This document shows, one piece after another, positions 8,539-18,549 of a DNA stretch of 64,000 nucleotides; position 1 is the stretch's first letter, and every line of letters starts with the position of its first letter. Both the position numbers and the translations under genes were made by a program. This DNA comes from JAPOUP01 sp965203605 (lineage in GTDB: Bacteria; Pseudomonadota; Alphaproteobacteria; Rhodobacterales; Rhodobacteraceae). Below the pieces are notes generated by a model. It did not search any database and was not told the DNA's origin. It worked only from the letters and a program-made list of their open reading frames with translations. Location of the stretch: assembly GCA_965203605.1 (NCBI GenBank), contig OZ241902.1, positions 868,001 to 932,000 of the forward strand, given 5' to 3'.

Positions 8539-9711
8539 TCAGACAGGGATGTACTCGACTGTCTCGCCAATTCCTCGGGATCGGTCACCGATGGGGCGAA
8601 CCAATAGTGCGTTCGCTTCAGACAGAACTGTCAGGAGACTGCTGTCCTGCCGGTCGAACGGAATGATCCCTTCTTCGGACACCTTTGCGCGCATGTAGTG
8701 TTCGCGGGGACCGTTCGGTCCTATCTCCATGGCAAGCGGGGCCCTGCGCCGCTCCGCTGGTCCGCGTTCAAGCCCGAGCATCGCACGAATGAGTGGAAGG
8801 ACAAAGACCTGACCACAAACCAGTGATGATACCGGGTTGCCTGGAAGGCCGATCATCGCGCTTCCTGCCAAACGTCCGGCCATCACAGGTTTGCCCGGTC
8901 GCATGGCAATCCGAAAGAATGCCTGCTCCATTCCCAGTTCCCTGGCGACTGAAGCCACAAGGTCGTGGTCGCCGACCGAGGCGCCACCGATGGTGACAAT
9001 AAGGTCCGCCCCCCTTGCAAGTTCGAATGCCGTCCGAAGGCTGGCGACGTTGTCTCGCGCGATCGGCAGTATTCTGGACTGCGCCCCCTCAGCCTCCAGC
9101 ATTGCCTTGAGCCCAAAGGCATTGGATGCCACGATTTGATCGGACCGCGGAATCTCCCCGGGCATGACGAGTTCGTCTCCTGTGGCAAGCAGCGCCACAA
9201 TGGGGCGGCGGGCGACGGACACGACATCAACATTCATTGAAGCAAGCAGAGCGATGTCGGCTGGCCGTAACCTACGTGGTGCACTGACCGTCATTCCGAT
9301 CTGGAAATCCGAGCCAACGGGACGGATATAAGTGCCGGTATCCAACCCATCCTTAAGCGCTATTGTGTCTCCTGCGCGGGTCACATCTTCCTGGATGACC
9401 ACCCTATCCGCTCCATAGGGGACTGGCGCACCGGTGAATATCCGTATCGCTTCTCCCTCACAGACGGAGCCATTGAAGCCATGCCCCGCGGCGGAGGAAC
9501 CGATGACCCGAAGGGTTGCACCGGGGACCGCTTCATCACTTCGCATTGCGTAACCATCCATCGCAGATGCACGAAAGGGTGGCTGGTCGCGACGGGCACT
9601 TACCGGCGTCGCTAGCACGCGACCCGCCACCGATGGGAGCGGCGCGCTTTCAGGCGGCATGGGTCCCGCAAGGTCCAGAATTTGGGACAGGGCTTCTGAA
9701 ACGGTAATCAC
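8539..9711 (-). CDS. moeA: Molybdopterin molybdenumtransferase MoeA
   Basis: A 390-residue enzyme that inserts molybdate into adenylated molybdopterin in molybdenum cofactor synthesis. It has the MoeA pattern: RDQPPFRASAMDGYAM near residue 40, GAPVPYGADRVVIQED, the MoCF-domain signature TIGGASVGDHDLV, and GLPGNPVSSLVC. Length is normal. Its ATG overlaps the moaC stop by four bases and it is the last gene of the trpG-trpD-trpC-moaC-moeA operon. Confidence 0.96.
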   Translation of the reverse strand: MITVSEALSQILDLAGPMPPESAPLPSVAGRVLATPVSARRDQPPFRASAMDGYAMRSDEAVPGATLRVIGSSAAGHGFNGSVCEGEAIRIFTGAPVPYGADRVVIQEDVTRAGDTIALKDGLDTGTYIRPVGSDFQIGMTVSAPRRLRPADIALLASMNVDVVSVARRPIVALLATGDELVMPGEIPRSDQIVASNAFGLKAMLEAEGAQSRILPIARDNVASLRTAFELARGADLIVTIGGASVGDHDLVASVARELGMEQAFFRIAMRPGKPVMAGRLAGSAMIGLPGNPVSSLVCGQVFVLPLIRAMLGLERGPAERRRAPLAMEIGPNGPREHYMRAKVSEEGIIPFDRQDSSLLTVLSEANALLVRPIGDRSRGIGETVEYIPV

Positions 9712-10184
9712 TTCGCCTCGTAACGCCCTGATTTCCCGCCATCCTTGAAGGTGAGTCTGATGTCACTGATTTCCATGGATCGCTCGATGGCCTTTGCCAT
9801 GTCGTAAATTGTCAGGGCAGCCGTCGAAACAGCTGTCAGCGCCTCCATCTCCACACCGGTGGTGCCAGTGGTCTTCACCGTGGCCCTGATGCGGATGCCC
9901 GGAAGTTGGTGGTCAGGTGTGAGGTCAACGGTGACTGCGGCGATCGGCAAAGGATGGCATAAGGGGATCAGGTCCGCCGTCCGTTTCGCTCCCATTATGC
10001 CGGCCAACCGAGCTGCGCCGAGGACGTCTCCCTTCCTGGCTTGACCTTCGATGATCGCATCCAGTGTTTCCCCGGACATCTTCACGCACCCGGCGGCCGT
10101 CGCGGTGCGTGACGTCACCGGCTTGTCAGAGACGTCGACCATTCGGGCGCTGCCGGATGAATCGATATGCGTGAGCCTTGTCAT
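9708..10184 (-). CDS. moaC: Cyclic pyranopterin monophosphate synthase MoaC
   Basis: A 158-residue enzyme acting with MoaA in the first step of molybdenum cofactor synthesis. Recognisable segments are LTHIDSSGSARMVDVSDKP at the start, LIPLCHPLPI in the middle (conserved catalytic region) and GVEMEALTAVSTAALTIYDM. Length is typical. It has four-base overlaps with trpC upstream and moeA downstream, so all are translated from one message. Confidence 0.97.
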   Translation of the reverse strand: MTRLTHIDSSGSARMVDVSDKPVTSRTATAAGCVKMSGETLDAIIEGQARKGDVLGAARLAGIMGAKRTADLIPLCHPLPIAAVTVDLTPDHQLPGIRIRATVKTTGTTGVEMEALTAVSTAALTIYDMAKAIERSMEISDIRLTFKDGGKSGRYEAK

Positions 10185-10987
10185 CGGGGAGGCACCGGGT
10201 TGGCAACAAGCGCACGCGTTGCCTCTTTCACATCGCGTTTTCGCATCAGGCTTTCCCCGATCAGAAATGCCCGTGCACCATGACGAGCCATGTCTGCGAG
10301 GTCGGCTGGTGTGCTGAGCCCGGATTCGGAAACCGTGAGGCGGTCTGATGGAACCCGCGCTGACAGGGACCGTGTGGTCTCGAGTCTGGTCTCGAATGTC
10401 TTCAGATTGCGATTGTTGATTCCGATGAGTCGGGATTTGAGCCGCAGGCCGCGCTCAAGTTCGGTCGCATCGTGAACCTCCAAGAGAACGTCCATGTTCC
10501 ATTGCATTGCAGCATCTTCCAGTTCCGCTGCCTGACTGTCTGAAACGCTTGCCATGATAATCAGGATACAATCGGCTCCCAAGGCACGGGCTTCCGCCAC
10601 TTGGTAGGGGTCATACATGAAGTCCTTGCGCAGGACCGGTAAGGAAACGGATCCGCGGGCGCTGCTTAGGTGGTCCGGCGCACCCTGAAACGACTGGGTG
10701 TCAGTCAGCACGCTGAGGCAGGTGGCGCCTCCGGCTTCGTAGGCACGAGCCAGCTCGGATGGGTCGAAATCCTCGCGGATCAGCCCTTTGGAAGGGCTGG
10801 CCTTCTTGATCTCGGCAATCAATCCATAGCCGTTTCGGGTTGCTGCCTTTAGCTGGTCGGCGAATCTACGTGTGGGCTTGGCGGCCCTTGCTTCAGATTC
10901 CACCTTGGCAAATGGACGGAGGGATTTGTTTGCGGCGATTTCGTCCAGCTTGTAGGCCTTGATTCGATCAAGAATAGTACCGTTCAT
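10181..10987 (-). CDS. trpC: Indole-3-glycerol phosphate synthase TrpC
   Basis: A 268-residue TIM-barrel enzyme closing the indole ring in tryptophan synthesis. Family segments include IAEIKKASPSKGLIREDFDP, LPVLRKDFMYDPYQV, IGINNRNLKTFE and SESGLSTPADL. I chose the ATG at 10987 because it overlaps the trpD stop as ATGA, like every other junction of this operon; an in-frame start seven codons earlier is possible. Confidence 0.96.
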   Translation of the reverse strand: MNGTILDRIKAYKLDEIAANKSLRPFAKVESEARAAKPTRRFADQLKAATRNGYGLIAEIKKASPSKGLIREDFDPSELARAYEAGGATCLSVLTDTQSFQGAPDHLSSARGSVSLPVLRKDFMYDPYQVAEARALGADCILIIMASVSDSQAAELEDAAMQWNMDVLLEVHDATELERGLRLKSRLIGINNRNLKTFETRLETTRSLSARVPSDRLTVSESGLSTPADLADMARHGARAFLIGESLMRKRDVKEATRALVANPVPPR

Positions 10988-12000
10988 CTGGTTGCCGACG
11001 TTACGCACGCCAACCCCTCCACTTTTGATTTCGCAGCACCGGAATCGATGCTTTCCGCCGCCAACCCAACACCGTCCTGGAGGTCGTCCGCCTTGCGTGC
11101 GACAACGAGGGCAGCCGCGGCGTTCAGCAGCACGGCATCGCGGTAAGCGCTTGCCGCCCCATCCAGTAGCTCCCGAAAGGCATCGCCATTTTCCTTCGGC
11201 GTTCCACCCTGAATTGCCTCGAATGGATGAACCGGCAGCCCCGCGTCTTCCGGCGACAGTTCGACCTCCTTCAATCCATCATCGAGCATAACGACCGACG
11301 TCGACCCACAGATGGAGAGTTCGTCAGTCCCGTCGGCCCCGTGTACCAGCCAGGCCCGTTCCGTTCCCAGAGTCTGAAGTGTCTCTGCCATTGGTCGGAT
11401 CAGTTCGCGGGAGAAGGCGCCCGAGAGTTGGTACCTGACACCTGCGGGATTGGTGAGGGGGCCGAGGATATTGAAGATCGTGCGGGTTCCCAGTTCCGCC
11501 CGCACAGGCCCGACATGCGCCATGGCTGGGTGATGCATCGGAGCCATCATGAAACCGATGCCAATTTCATCCAGTGCGCGTTCCACGGTCGCGGGGCCAA
11601 CCATTACATCGATGCCCATCTGGGCCAACAGGTCGGCGGCCCCGGATTTCGATGAGAGATTTCGGTTGCCGTGTTTGGCAACCGGCACGCCCGCTCCAGC
11701 CACCACGAACGCGGTTGCGGTTGAGATGTTGAGCGTGCCCTTTCCATCTCCGCCAGTGCCTACGACATCGATCGCCCCATCCGGAGCGCGCACCCCGTTG
11801 CACTTGGCTCGCATCACGCGTGCCGCCGCAGCATATTCGTCGACCGTTTCACCGCGGGTGCGCAATGCCATCAGAAAGCCACCTATCTGACTAGGGGTGG
11901 CTTCTCCTTCAAACAGGATTCCGAAGGCCGTCTCAGCCTCAATCAGTGTGAGCGGGCGATCGACAGCGGCGGCGATCAGTGGTTTCAGTGCATCGCTCAT
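10984..12000 (-). CDS. trpD: Anthranilate phosphoribosyltransferase TrpD
   Basis: A 338-residue enzyme transferring phosphoribose from PRPP to anthranilate. The glycine-rich PRPP site VGTGGDGKGTLNIST near residue 80, VAKHGNRNLSSKSGAADLL, and FNILGPLTNPAGVRYQ are clear. Length is normal. It overlaps trpG by four bases upstream and trpC by four bases downstream. Confidence 0.97.
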   Translation of the reverse strand: MSDALKPLIAAAVDRPLTLIEAETAFGILFEGEATPSQIGGFLMALRTRGETVDEYAAAARVMRAKCNGVRAPDGAIDVVGTGGDGKGTLNISTATAFVVAGAGVPVAKHGNRNLSSKSGAADLLAQMGIDVMVGPATVERALDEIGIGFMMAPMHHPAMAHVGPVRAELGTRTIFNILGPLTNPAGVRYQLSGAFSRELIRPMAETLQTLGTERAWLVHGADGTDELSICGSTSVVMLDDGLKEVELSPEDAGLPVHPFEAIQGGTPKENGDAFRELLDGAASAYRDAVLLNAAAALVVARKADDLQDGVGLAAESIDSGAAKSKVEGLACVTSATR

Positions 12001-12578
12001 GCAGTCACCGGCACGAGATCAAGAAAGTTCTTCAACAGCTTGTGTCCATGTTCAGTTGCGATCGATTCCGGATGGAACTGCACCCCAAAGATTGGCAGTT
12101 CCTGATGCCGAAGCCCCATGATGGTTCCATCCTGGAGCCAGGCAGTGACCTCAAGGCAGTCTGGTAAGCTGGTGCGTTCGACAATCAATGAATGGTATCT
12201 GGTGGCCATCAGCGGCGAGGGTAGGCTGGCAAACAGGTCGGTGCACGAATGATGTATGCGTCCAATCTTGCCATGAACAATCTCATTCGCATGAATCACC
12301 TTGCCGCCAAACGCTTGCCCGATTGTCTGATGGCCCAGGCAGACGCCGAGCAGAGGGACTCCCGCATCCGCCGCCGCCAGCACGGTCTCAAGACAGATCC
12401 CCGCTCTGTCGGGGTCGCAAGGTCCCGGGCTGACGACAATGCCGTCTGGACGCAGGGACATGGCCTGCGTCACGCTCAGCACATCGTTGCGTCTAACTTC
12501 CACTTCCGCGCCAAGCTCGCCGAGGAAATGAGCGAGATTGTAGGTAAAGCTATCGTAGTTGTCGATCAGTAGCAGCAT
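11997..12578 (-). CDS. trpG: Anthranilate synthase glutamine amidotransferase subunit TrpG
   Basis: A 193-residue class I glutamine amidotransferase supplying ammonia to TrpE. The catalytic triad is visible: Cys in LLGVCLGHQTIGQAFGG and His-Glu in FGVQFHPESIATEHG. I place the start at 12578 (MLLLIDNYDSFTYNLAHFL), the universal beginning of this family; the open frame extends further upstream but that part lies over the divergent gene and has no family similarity. It heads the operon of five overlapping genes and is separated from trpE by a divergent small gene. Confidence 0.96.
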   Translation of the reverse strand: MLLLIDNYDSFTYNLAHFLGELGAEVEVRRNDVLSVTQAMSLRPDGIVVSPGPCDPDRAGICLETVLAAADAGVPLLGVCLGHQTIGQAFGGKVIHANEIVHGKIGRIHHSCTDLFASLPSPLMATRYHSLIVERTSLPDCLEVTAWLQDGTIMGLRHQELPIFGVQFHPESIATEHGHKLLKNFLDLVPVTA

Positions 12579-12709
12579 CGGATTGTCTTCTGCGAAAGTC
12601 TGTGAACCAGTCTGTGCGGTGTTAGGGTATACATGTTCAGAATCGAAAGCGGCGGTCAAGGTGCATGCCACGACGTCAAGACTCCGCAATTCATGAAGGA
12701 AGCCATCAA

Positions 12710-13090
12710 ATGATCCACCGCGCACTGCTGGGATTGTTGATCGGTGCGTTCGGTGCCGGGGCAGCCATCGTCGTAGCGTCCGTGTTGGCGCCTGTAGTCG
12801 ATTTAATGCCGCCGGGGCCCGAAGTTGGCGAGGCGGTTGCGCCGGGCTGGTCGGATTACCGGATCGAATTGCCGGAGTCTTTGCCTTTGATTCCCATGGT
12901 CGGTCAACGGTTGGCAGCAATTGGGTCGCCGGATGGTGCACAAACCATACCATCCGATCTCCATGCCACCACTGAGCTGTCTGGATGGCCAACACCAGAC
13001 GAAACGACGGTCCACGTTCCGCCCTTTGTCAGTTCGCCACTGACTCGACCCGAAGTCGGTGTCATTCTGGAGTCGTTGCCGAAAAAGTGA
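12710..13090 (+). CDS. Hypothetical protein with N-terminal membrane anchor
   Basis: A 126-residue protein of unknown function between trpG and trpE, on the opposite strand. Residues 4-26 (RALLGLLIGAFGAGAAIVVA) form one membrane segment with glycine-rich character; the remainder is a proline-rich, low-complexity periplasmic-type tail without cysteines. The ATG at 12710 has AAGGAA upstream. It could be the stump of a longer anchored protein whose catalytic domain has been lost, or a genuine small protein. Its codon use resembles its neighbours. Confidence 0.55.
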   Translation: MIHRALLGLLIGAFGAGAAIVVASVLAPVVDLMPPGPEVGEAVAPGWSDYRIELPESLPLIPMVGQRLAAIGSPDGAQTIPSDLHATTELSGWPTPDETTVHVPPFVSSPLTRPEVGVILESLPKK

Positions 13091-13184
13091 ACAGTCCCGC
13101 AAAGTACCCATCGCAGATGGCGCTCTTGCTAAATGTATGCGCGTGCGCATCGGTAATGTGCTGAATTGGGTCGGCACTCTAGCC

Positions 13185-14681
13185 TCACTGGAACCGTCCG
13201 GCTTCCTCAGCAGCCTTACGGATGGCCTGCGATTTCGTAACGGTCTCATCAAACTCGGATTGCGGGTCGCTATCAAACACGACGCCTCCACCAGCCTGCA
13301 TGTAAAGCGTGCCATTCTTCAGGACGGCGGTGCGCAGAGCGATACACATATCCATGTTCCCGCCCGCACTGAAATATCCGACACCGCCGGCGTAGACCCC
13401 CCGTTTTTCAGGCTCGAGTTCGTCGATTATCTCCATGGCGCGCACTTTGGGTGCGCCTGACACCGTTCCGGCCGGAAGGCCGGCCAATAGCGCGGAGAGT
13501 GCGTCGTGGTCGTCCGAGAGTTCCCCAACCACATTGGAGACGATGTGCATGACGTGGCTGTATCGTTCGATCACAAACTGTTCGGTTGGACGCACGGTTC
13601 CGATTTTGGCGACGCGGCCCACATCGTTGCGGCCAAGGTCCAGAAGCATCAGGTGTTCAGCGCGTTCCTTCTCATCGGCCAGAAGCTCCCTTTCCAGCAT
13701 GCGATCGGCCTCGGGCGTTGCGCCTCGGGGTCGGGTGCCAGCGACTGGACGGATTGTCACCTCGCCGTCGAAAACCCGAACCAGAATCTCGGGGCTGGCG
13801 CCGATAGCCTGGAAATCACCGAAATTGAAAAAGAACATGAATGGGGAAGGATTGGTTCGCCGCAGGCTGCGATAGAGTGCGAACGGGGGCAACTCAAACG
13901 GCACGGCCCATCGCTGGCTTGGCACAACCTGGAAGACATCGCCGGCGCGTATGTATTCCTTGGCTTTCCGCACCGCCGCAAGAAAGTCCGCGTGAGTGAA
14001 GTTCGAGACAGGTTCATCAAAATCCGCCACATCGCCAAGATCCCTGTTGGCACCGACCACGCTACGTTCCAGATCCTGAACCGCGTCCAGGACACGCTCC
14101 GCAGCCTGCGCATAGGCTGCCTTGGCCGACAGTCCTGAAGACACCCACGCCGGTGCGACAACGGTCACCTCTCCCTTGACGCCGTCAAGCACCGCGACAA
14201 CGGATGGACGCAGCATCACCGCGTCAGGCAGTTTCAATGGGTCAGGATTCACGTTCGGAAGGCGTTCCACCAACCGAATCATGTCGTAACCAAGATAGCC
14301 AAACAGTCCGGCGCTGGCGGGCGGAAGATCGTCCGGGAGATCGATCCTCGATTCCTCGATCACTGCCCGCAATGTTTCCAACGGATCGCCTTCAAGGTTT
14401 TCGACAGCGTCCGGATCGAACCTAGCCGATCGGTTGAGTCGGGAAGCGGTTCCATGGCACTCCCAAACAAGGTCAGGTCTCATTCCAACGATCGAGTATC
14501 GGCCGCGGGTTTCTCCACCCGTAACCGATTCAAGGATGAAACTGTCCTTTCGGGCCGCCGTAAGTTTAAGCATCACCGAAACTGGCGTGTCGAGATCCGC
14601 GGCCAAACGCGCATAGACAAGCTGATTGCGACCGGCGTTGAACCCAGCTTCGAATTGGCCAAATGACGGGGTCAGTTGCAT
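13185..14681 (-). CDS. trpE: Anthranilate synthase component I TrpE
   Basis: A 498-residue enzyme making anthranilate from chorismate with ammonia from TrpG. The chorismate-binding core is evident: QVVPSQRWAVPFE, PFMFFFNFGDFQAIGASPE, IRPVAGTRPRGATPEAD, ELLADEKERAEHLMLLDLGRNDVG and GTVSGAPKVRAMEIIDELE. An N-terminal LESVTGGETRGRYSIVG segment is the tryptophan feedback region. It begins three bases after the PpiD stop, so the two are co-transcribed. Confidence 0.97.
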   Translation of the reverse strand: MQLTPSFGQFEAGFNAGRNQLVYARLAADLDTPVSVMLKLTAARKDSFILESVTGGETRGRYSIVGMRPDLVWECHGTASRLNRSARFDPDAVENLEGDPLETLRAVIEESRIDLPDDLPPASAGLFGYLGYDMIRLVERLPNVNPDPLKLPDAVMLRPSVVAVLDGVKGEVTVVAPAWVSSGLSAKAAYAQAAERVLDAVQDLERSVVGANRDLGDVADFDEPVSNFTHADFLAAVRKAKEYIRAGDVFQVVPSQRWAVPFELPPFALYRSLRRTNPSPFMFFFNFGDFQAIGASPEILVRVFDGEVTIRPVAGTRPRGATPEADRMLERELLADEKERAEHLMLLDLGRNDVGRVAKIGTVRPTEQFVIERYSHVMHIVSNVVGELSDDHDALSALLAGLPAGTVSGAPKVRAMEIIDELEPEKRGVYAGGVGYFSAGGNMDMCIALRTAVLKNGTLYMQAGGGVVFDSDPQSEFDETVTKSQAIRKAAEEAGRFQ

Positions 14682-14684
14682 TGC

Positions 14685-16529
14685 CTATGGAAACTGTGCG
14701 TGGACCGCGTTGATCGCCGCTTGATCAAGCGAAACGCCAGTCCTGGCTTCCACCTCATGTGAATAGGCCGACAGCAATTCCGTGCTCAGCTCCTGCCTTG
14801 CGAACTGTCTGATCAGCTCGCGTTGCCTGGCGTTTGTGTCGTCGTCGGGGTCTGGAGGCGAGATTTCGTCAAGACGGACGATGTAAGCTGCGGACTCGCC
14901 CCTATGGACGGCTATGTCGCCCGTGGACATTTCGAAGACCATGTCCCGCAATCCGACCGGAGCATCGAAGAGGTATCCATCCCGACCCATATCGGCTTCC
15001 TGGCGCATTTCAATCCCGAGGTCCTCTGGCTTCGCATCGACCCTCAGCCGCTCGACAAGCGCCTGCGCCTGGGTCTCAAGCGCATCGGTGGTCGCTTTTG
15101 CCCGCCACGCAATCTCAACCTCGTCCTTCACATCCAGAAACTCCGGCAGACGCGGTTCCAGAATCGAATCGATTCTCAACGCAAACACGCCACCGTCTTC
15201 CAGTTCCGCAATCTCAGGAAAATCACCTTCTGCGGTATTGCTTGCGGCAAAACGGAATTCAGGATAGGCCGATATCCCATCGGTTGAGTCCGCTGTCCAT
15301 TCCGCAACGCCCAATCGAAGTTCCGTCTCGTCGGTCAGTTCTTCGAGCGTCGCTCCACCCGCCAGCAGATCGTCAAAGTCCTCAATTCGGTCGGCAATGG
15401 CCCGTCGTGCCCGATCCAGCGCGAATTGATCGATGAGTTCGGCCCTGGCCACTTCAAAGGTCGTGTTTTGCGCGGCCAGAATTCCATTGATCCTGAATAG
15501 TGCGGGGCCAAATTCAGTCTCAGTGGGGCCAACGACTCCCAAGCCTTCGCTGGCGAACACTGCGGCTCCGGCGGCTCCCAGATCTGCCTCGCTCACGTCA
15601 CCGAGGTCGATGTCGCTGAGCTCAAGATTCCGTTCTTCAACCAGATCCTCGAATGAGATGTCACCCGCATCTAGCCGCGACTTAGCCTCAGTTGCTTCAT
15701 CGCCAAGGACAAGCCGCTCAACCAGCCGGCGCTCCGGAATGACATACTCGTGGATATTGTCCGCATAGAGTGCCCAGAGCGCACCTTCGTCGATTTCGAT
15801 CGTATCGATCAGCATTTCAGGTGTCAGCCACGCGTAAGTGATTCCGCGCGTCTCAGGCAGCATGAATTCATCGGAATGCCGCTCGAAATGGCCTTTAAGA
15901 TCAACGTCAGCTGGATCGGGTGTTTCGATCTTTAGTGTGTGAATATCAAGAGAGGCGAATGCGAAGCTGCGTCGTTCGCCGATGTAGCCAAGCACCGTGT
16001 CTATGTAGGTTTCTGGAACGGACACTCCCCCGGCCACGGCGTCCTGCACGATGGTTCGGGCGATTTCCGAGCGAAGATTGTCCTCGAAGATTTTCTCGTC
16101 CAGGCCAGCGCGGTCGAGTACGAAACTGTAGGCTTCCCTGTCAAATCTGCCGTCCAGACCCTGAAAGGCGGAAATCTGCAGGATTTCCTTTCGGACGGTG
16201 TCATCACCGGCTGATATGCCGAGTTTCTCCGCCTCGTTCTCGATCGCAACGGCTGCGATCAGTTGCTCAAGAACTGTCCGGTCAATTCCAAGTTCCAAAG
16301 CGTCTGCGATGGATAGATTTGCCCCAGTCTGGGCTGAGTAGGCCCGGATCTGGTCCTGCAGTGCGCGGGCATAACGCTGCAGGTCGATATTTCGGTTGCC
16401 AACCGTTCCGATGGAATCCATGGGTCCGCTGAAATTGGTGGTTCCGAAGCCAGCGAGGCCAACGATCAGCAGGACCAGAATGGTCCAGACCGCAGCCTTG
16501 GATCCTTTGCTCTTCGCGGCACTCGCCAT
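14685..16529 (-). CDS. PpiD/SurA-type periplasmic folding chaperone (peptidyl-prolyl isomerase)
   Basis: A 614-residue protein anchored by one N-terminal membrane helix (AAVWTILVLLIVGLAGFGTT near residues 13-32), followed by a SurA_N-like helical domain (DRTVLEQLIAAVAIENEAEKLGI) and a PpiC-like parvulin region with a long acidic tail. It assists folding of exported proteins. I chose the ATG at 16529, preceded by AGGAG; the longer frame would start with a TTG. The position directly upstream of trpE is a common arrangement in Rhodobacterales, where tpiA usually precedes it; no tpiA is present here. Confidence 0.9.
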   Translation of the reverse strand: MASAAKSKGSKAAVWTILVLLIVGLAGFGTTNFSGPMDSIGTVGNRNIDLQRYARALQDQIRAYSAQTGANLSIADALELGIDRTVLEQLIAAVAIENEAEKLGISAGDDTVRKEILQISAFQGLDGRFDREAYSFVLDRAGLDEKIFEDNLRSEIARTIVQDAVAGGVSVPETYIDTVLGYIGERRSFAFASLDIHTLKIETPDPADVDLKGHFERHSDEFMLPETRGITYAWLTPEMLIDTIEIDEGALWALYADNIHEYVIPERRLVERLVLGDEATEAKSRLDAGDISFEDLVEERNLELSDIDLGDVSEADLGAAGAAVFASEGLGVVGPTETEFGPALFRINGILAAQNTTFEVARAELIDQFALDRARRAIADRIEDFDDLLAGGATLEELTDETELRLGVAEWTADSTDGISAYPEFRFAASNTAEGDFPEIAELEDGGVFALRIDSILEPRLPEFLDVKDEVEIAWRAKATTDALETQAQALVERLRVDAKPEDLGIEMRQEADMGRDGYLFDAPVGLRDMVFEMSTGDIAVHRGESAAYIVRLDEISPPDPDDDTNARQRELIRQFARQELSTELLSAYSHEVEARTGVSLDQAAINAVHAQFP

Positions 16530-17769
16530 GTCCTGATGCTCTCCTGCCAATATACGTTCGCGGTGTCTACGCAGAATTCAGTAATCTGGCAAGACCATTG
16601 GGTCAGTTAGGGACAGCCCAAATGTGCGGTGCGCTTCCGGCCCTGGCATCCTGATACGGTTGAATCGAAGGATCCGGTGGTCTCGGCTTGAGGCGGGCGC
16701 CCTCGGTTCCGGTCCAGCAGTTTACGGAATTGGCGGACGTGTGGTGGTACACCTGCCTTGACGCGACTTCGTTGACCACTGATTCCCTTTCCGGGATTCG
16801 TCGGTCCGGGTGCTGGCGAGAGAACACCGATTGAGTCAATTCCAGGGCAATCGGGATTCCGGCGGCCGGGCAATGGCATTGATTTTGCTGCTGAGCCACC
16901 TGAAGAACTCACCGGTCGAGTGGTTTTCCCGAAAACGGGCGTTTTCCTGATTGCTGGTCTGGATGTGGGACCATCCTCTCGATATGGCTATTGGTTTGGT
17001 CCGCAATCGGAATAGCGGCCAATCTTGGGAAGGCGGCGGTTTGTGGCGCGGTTTGGTAGTGCAGGGCAAATCGTCCAGCCATAGGGCGAAGCCGCCTTGA
17101 ACGGTTAACGGGATTGGCCTTATGGTTCTGGCAAACAGCCCGGAGTTAGGCAACGGGAATGCAGGCATTGGTCGCCGCGACAGCGATAACGCTCGCCCAT
17201 CCGTCCCAAGGCGCGGACTACTCAGTAATTCAGTGTGTTCCATTCGTATATCAGGAATATCCGGGCTAACGAATTCCGCGATAGCGTGATCGACCCATGC
17301 ATTTCGGAGTCTGCCGAAATTTATGTCATTGCTCCTAACCTCGATTCCCAACGCATAGGTTGATGTGAGTCTGTCGACGGCGTTTCCTGGCCGGACGTGG
17401 CCGGGGAACCTTCCCGCAAGCCGCAGCTGAGGCGATTTCCGACTCGACCCGGTGCCCCGGCGGTGCGCCGACGCTCCGGTGCTCCTGTCCCGGGGACCCT
17501 TGATTCACTGGATTGGAGGAAAACGGGAACGGGTGTCGCTGCCCTGCACATGAAACCGATCCGAACGCCCGGCTGCCGGCCCGGGCTGAATCCGGATGCC
17601 TCGGGTCGTTGCCTCAGACCTGCGGGCCCTGTTTTCGACAGCTTCGCCCGAGGCGCGGTCCCGGCGCGGGATGCCCGCCTGCGGCGGAAATGGACGTTTG
17701 GTGTACTGGACGATGCTACCGAACCACATGCGTTGCCAGGAAGGATACCGCCGGACCCGTCGGCAATCC
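16530..17769. other. Non-coding stretch upstream of ppiD
   Basis: No coding region with family similarity is visible on either strand over about 1.2 kb. Open frames here are low-complexity and arginine/proline rich, as expected by chance in GC-rich DNA. It forms the left part of a 3.7-kb eroded region. Confidence 0.5.
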
Positions 17770-18300
17770 GGCATCCCGGCTCCGGATCCAGTCCGAAGCG
17801 CTCAGGGCCCACCTCCCCGGGGGCCCGGTGCCGGAACAGCCGCGGAACGCTTCGGCCACAGCGTCGGACATGTCCGCAACCTGTGCACGGGGCTGCGCCG
17901 CGACCCCGCTCTCTCCGCCCTCCTCGCCGAACGCAGGCCGAAGCCGACCCCCGAGGGGCCTCCCGGGCTGCGGCGGGAGCGGCGCATACTGGAGCTTCGC
18001 GGAAAGGGCGGACTTTCGCCCGGGGAAACCGGCGGTAAGCCCGGGGAGGAGGGGATGCCCGCCGGCACGATGGGCGCGCACCGCGCCCTCCGCAGGAACG
18101 GCATCGGCAGGCTGCCGCGCCGGACGCCAGGAGAGAGGGTTGCGGCATCGCCGGACTGTTCCTGTCCCTCCCCGATCCCGTCCGGACCGTCGCCGACAGC
18201 CGCATGCCGGGCAGCGCGGTGACCCCGGAGGACCATGCCTTCCGGTCCCTGCTAGCGCTGAGGCTCTGCGGGACCGACAGCATCCATGTTGGAAATCAAG
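17770..18300 (+). pseudogene. Decayed transposase with N-terminal helix-turn-helix
   Basis: Pieces of one transposase-like protein appear in successive frames: SEALRAHLPGG, then after a frameshift near 17845 RFGHSVGHVRNLCTGLRRDP, RRILELRGKGGLSP, RNGIGRLPRRTPGER, and finally (in another frame) LFLSLPDPVRTVAD followed by VTPEDHAFRSLLALRLCG. This order fits a family of transposases that begins with an HTH reader and continues into a DDE domain, of which only the front third is left. The match is by memory of family patterns, so the exact IS family is left open. Confidence 0.45.
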
Positions 18301-18549
18301 CCCGGATCCGGCTTTTTTCCGTTTTTTCCGGGTTCCGGATCCGGCTGTCCCGGACCTTTCCACAGCGTTCCCCACAGGCGGCGCCGTCCGGGCACGCCGG
18401 AAGCGCCCGCCGGGGAGACCCCGGCCGGCCTGCGGGTGATTCGTTCCGGTGCCGGACGGACGGTGGCCGTCCGTGCGTCAGGCGGCGGTGGCCGCCGTCC
18501 GGTCCTCCCACACGCGGCGGTCGCGGAGAAGGGCGTTGACGGTCACGAC
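18301..18549. other. Junction of two transposase remnants
   Basis: Very GC-rich sequence joining the plus-strand relic and the minus-strand relic. No gene is visible. Confidence 0.4.

Noticed and set aside
17321..18439. Frames of 200-320 codons on both strands
   Set aside because: Very GC-rich DNA with few chance stops; composition is Arg/Pro/Gly rich, and the real similarity (transposase pieces) switches between frames.
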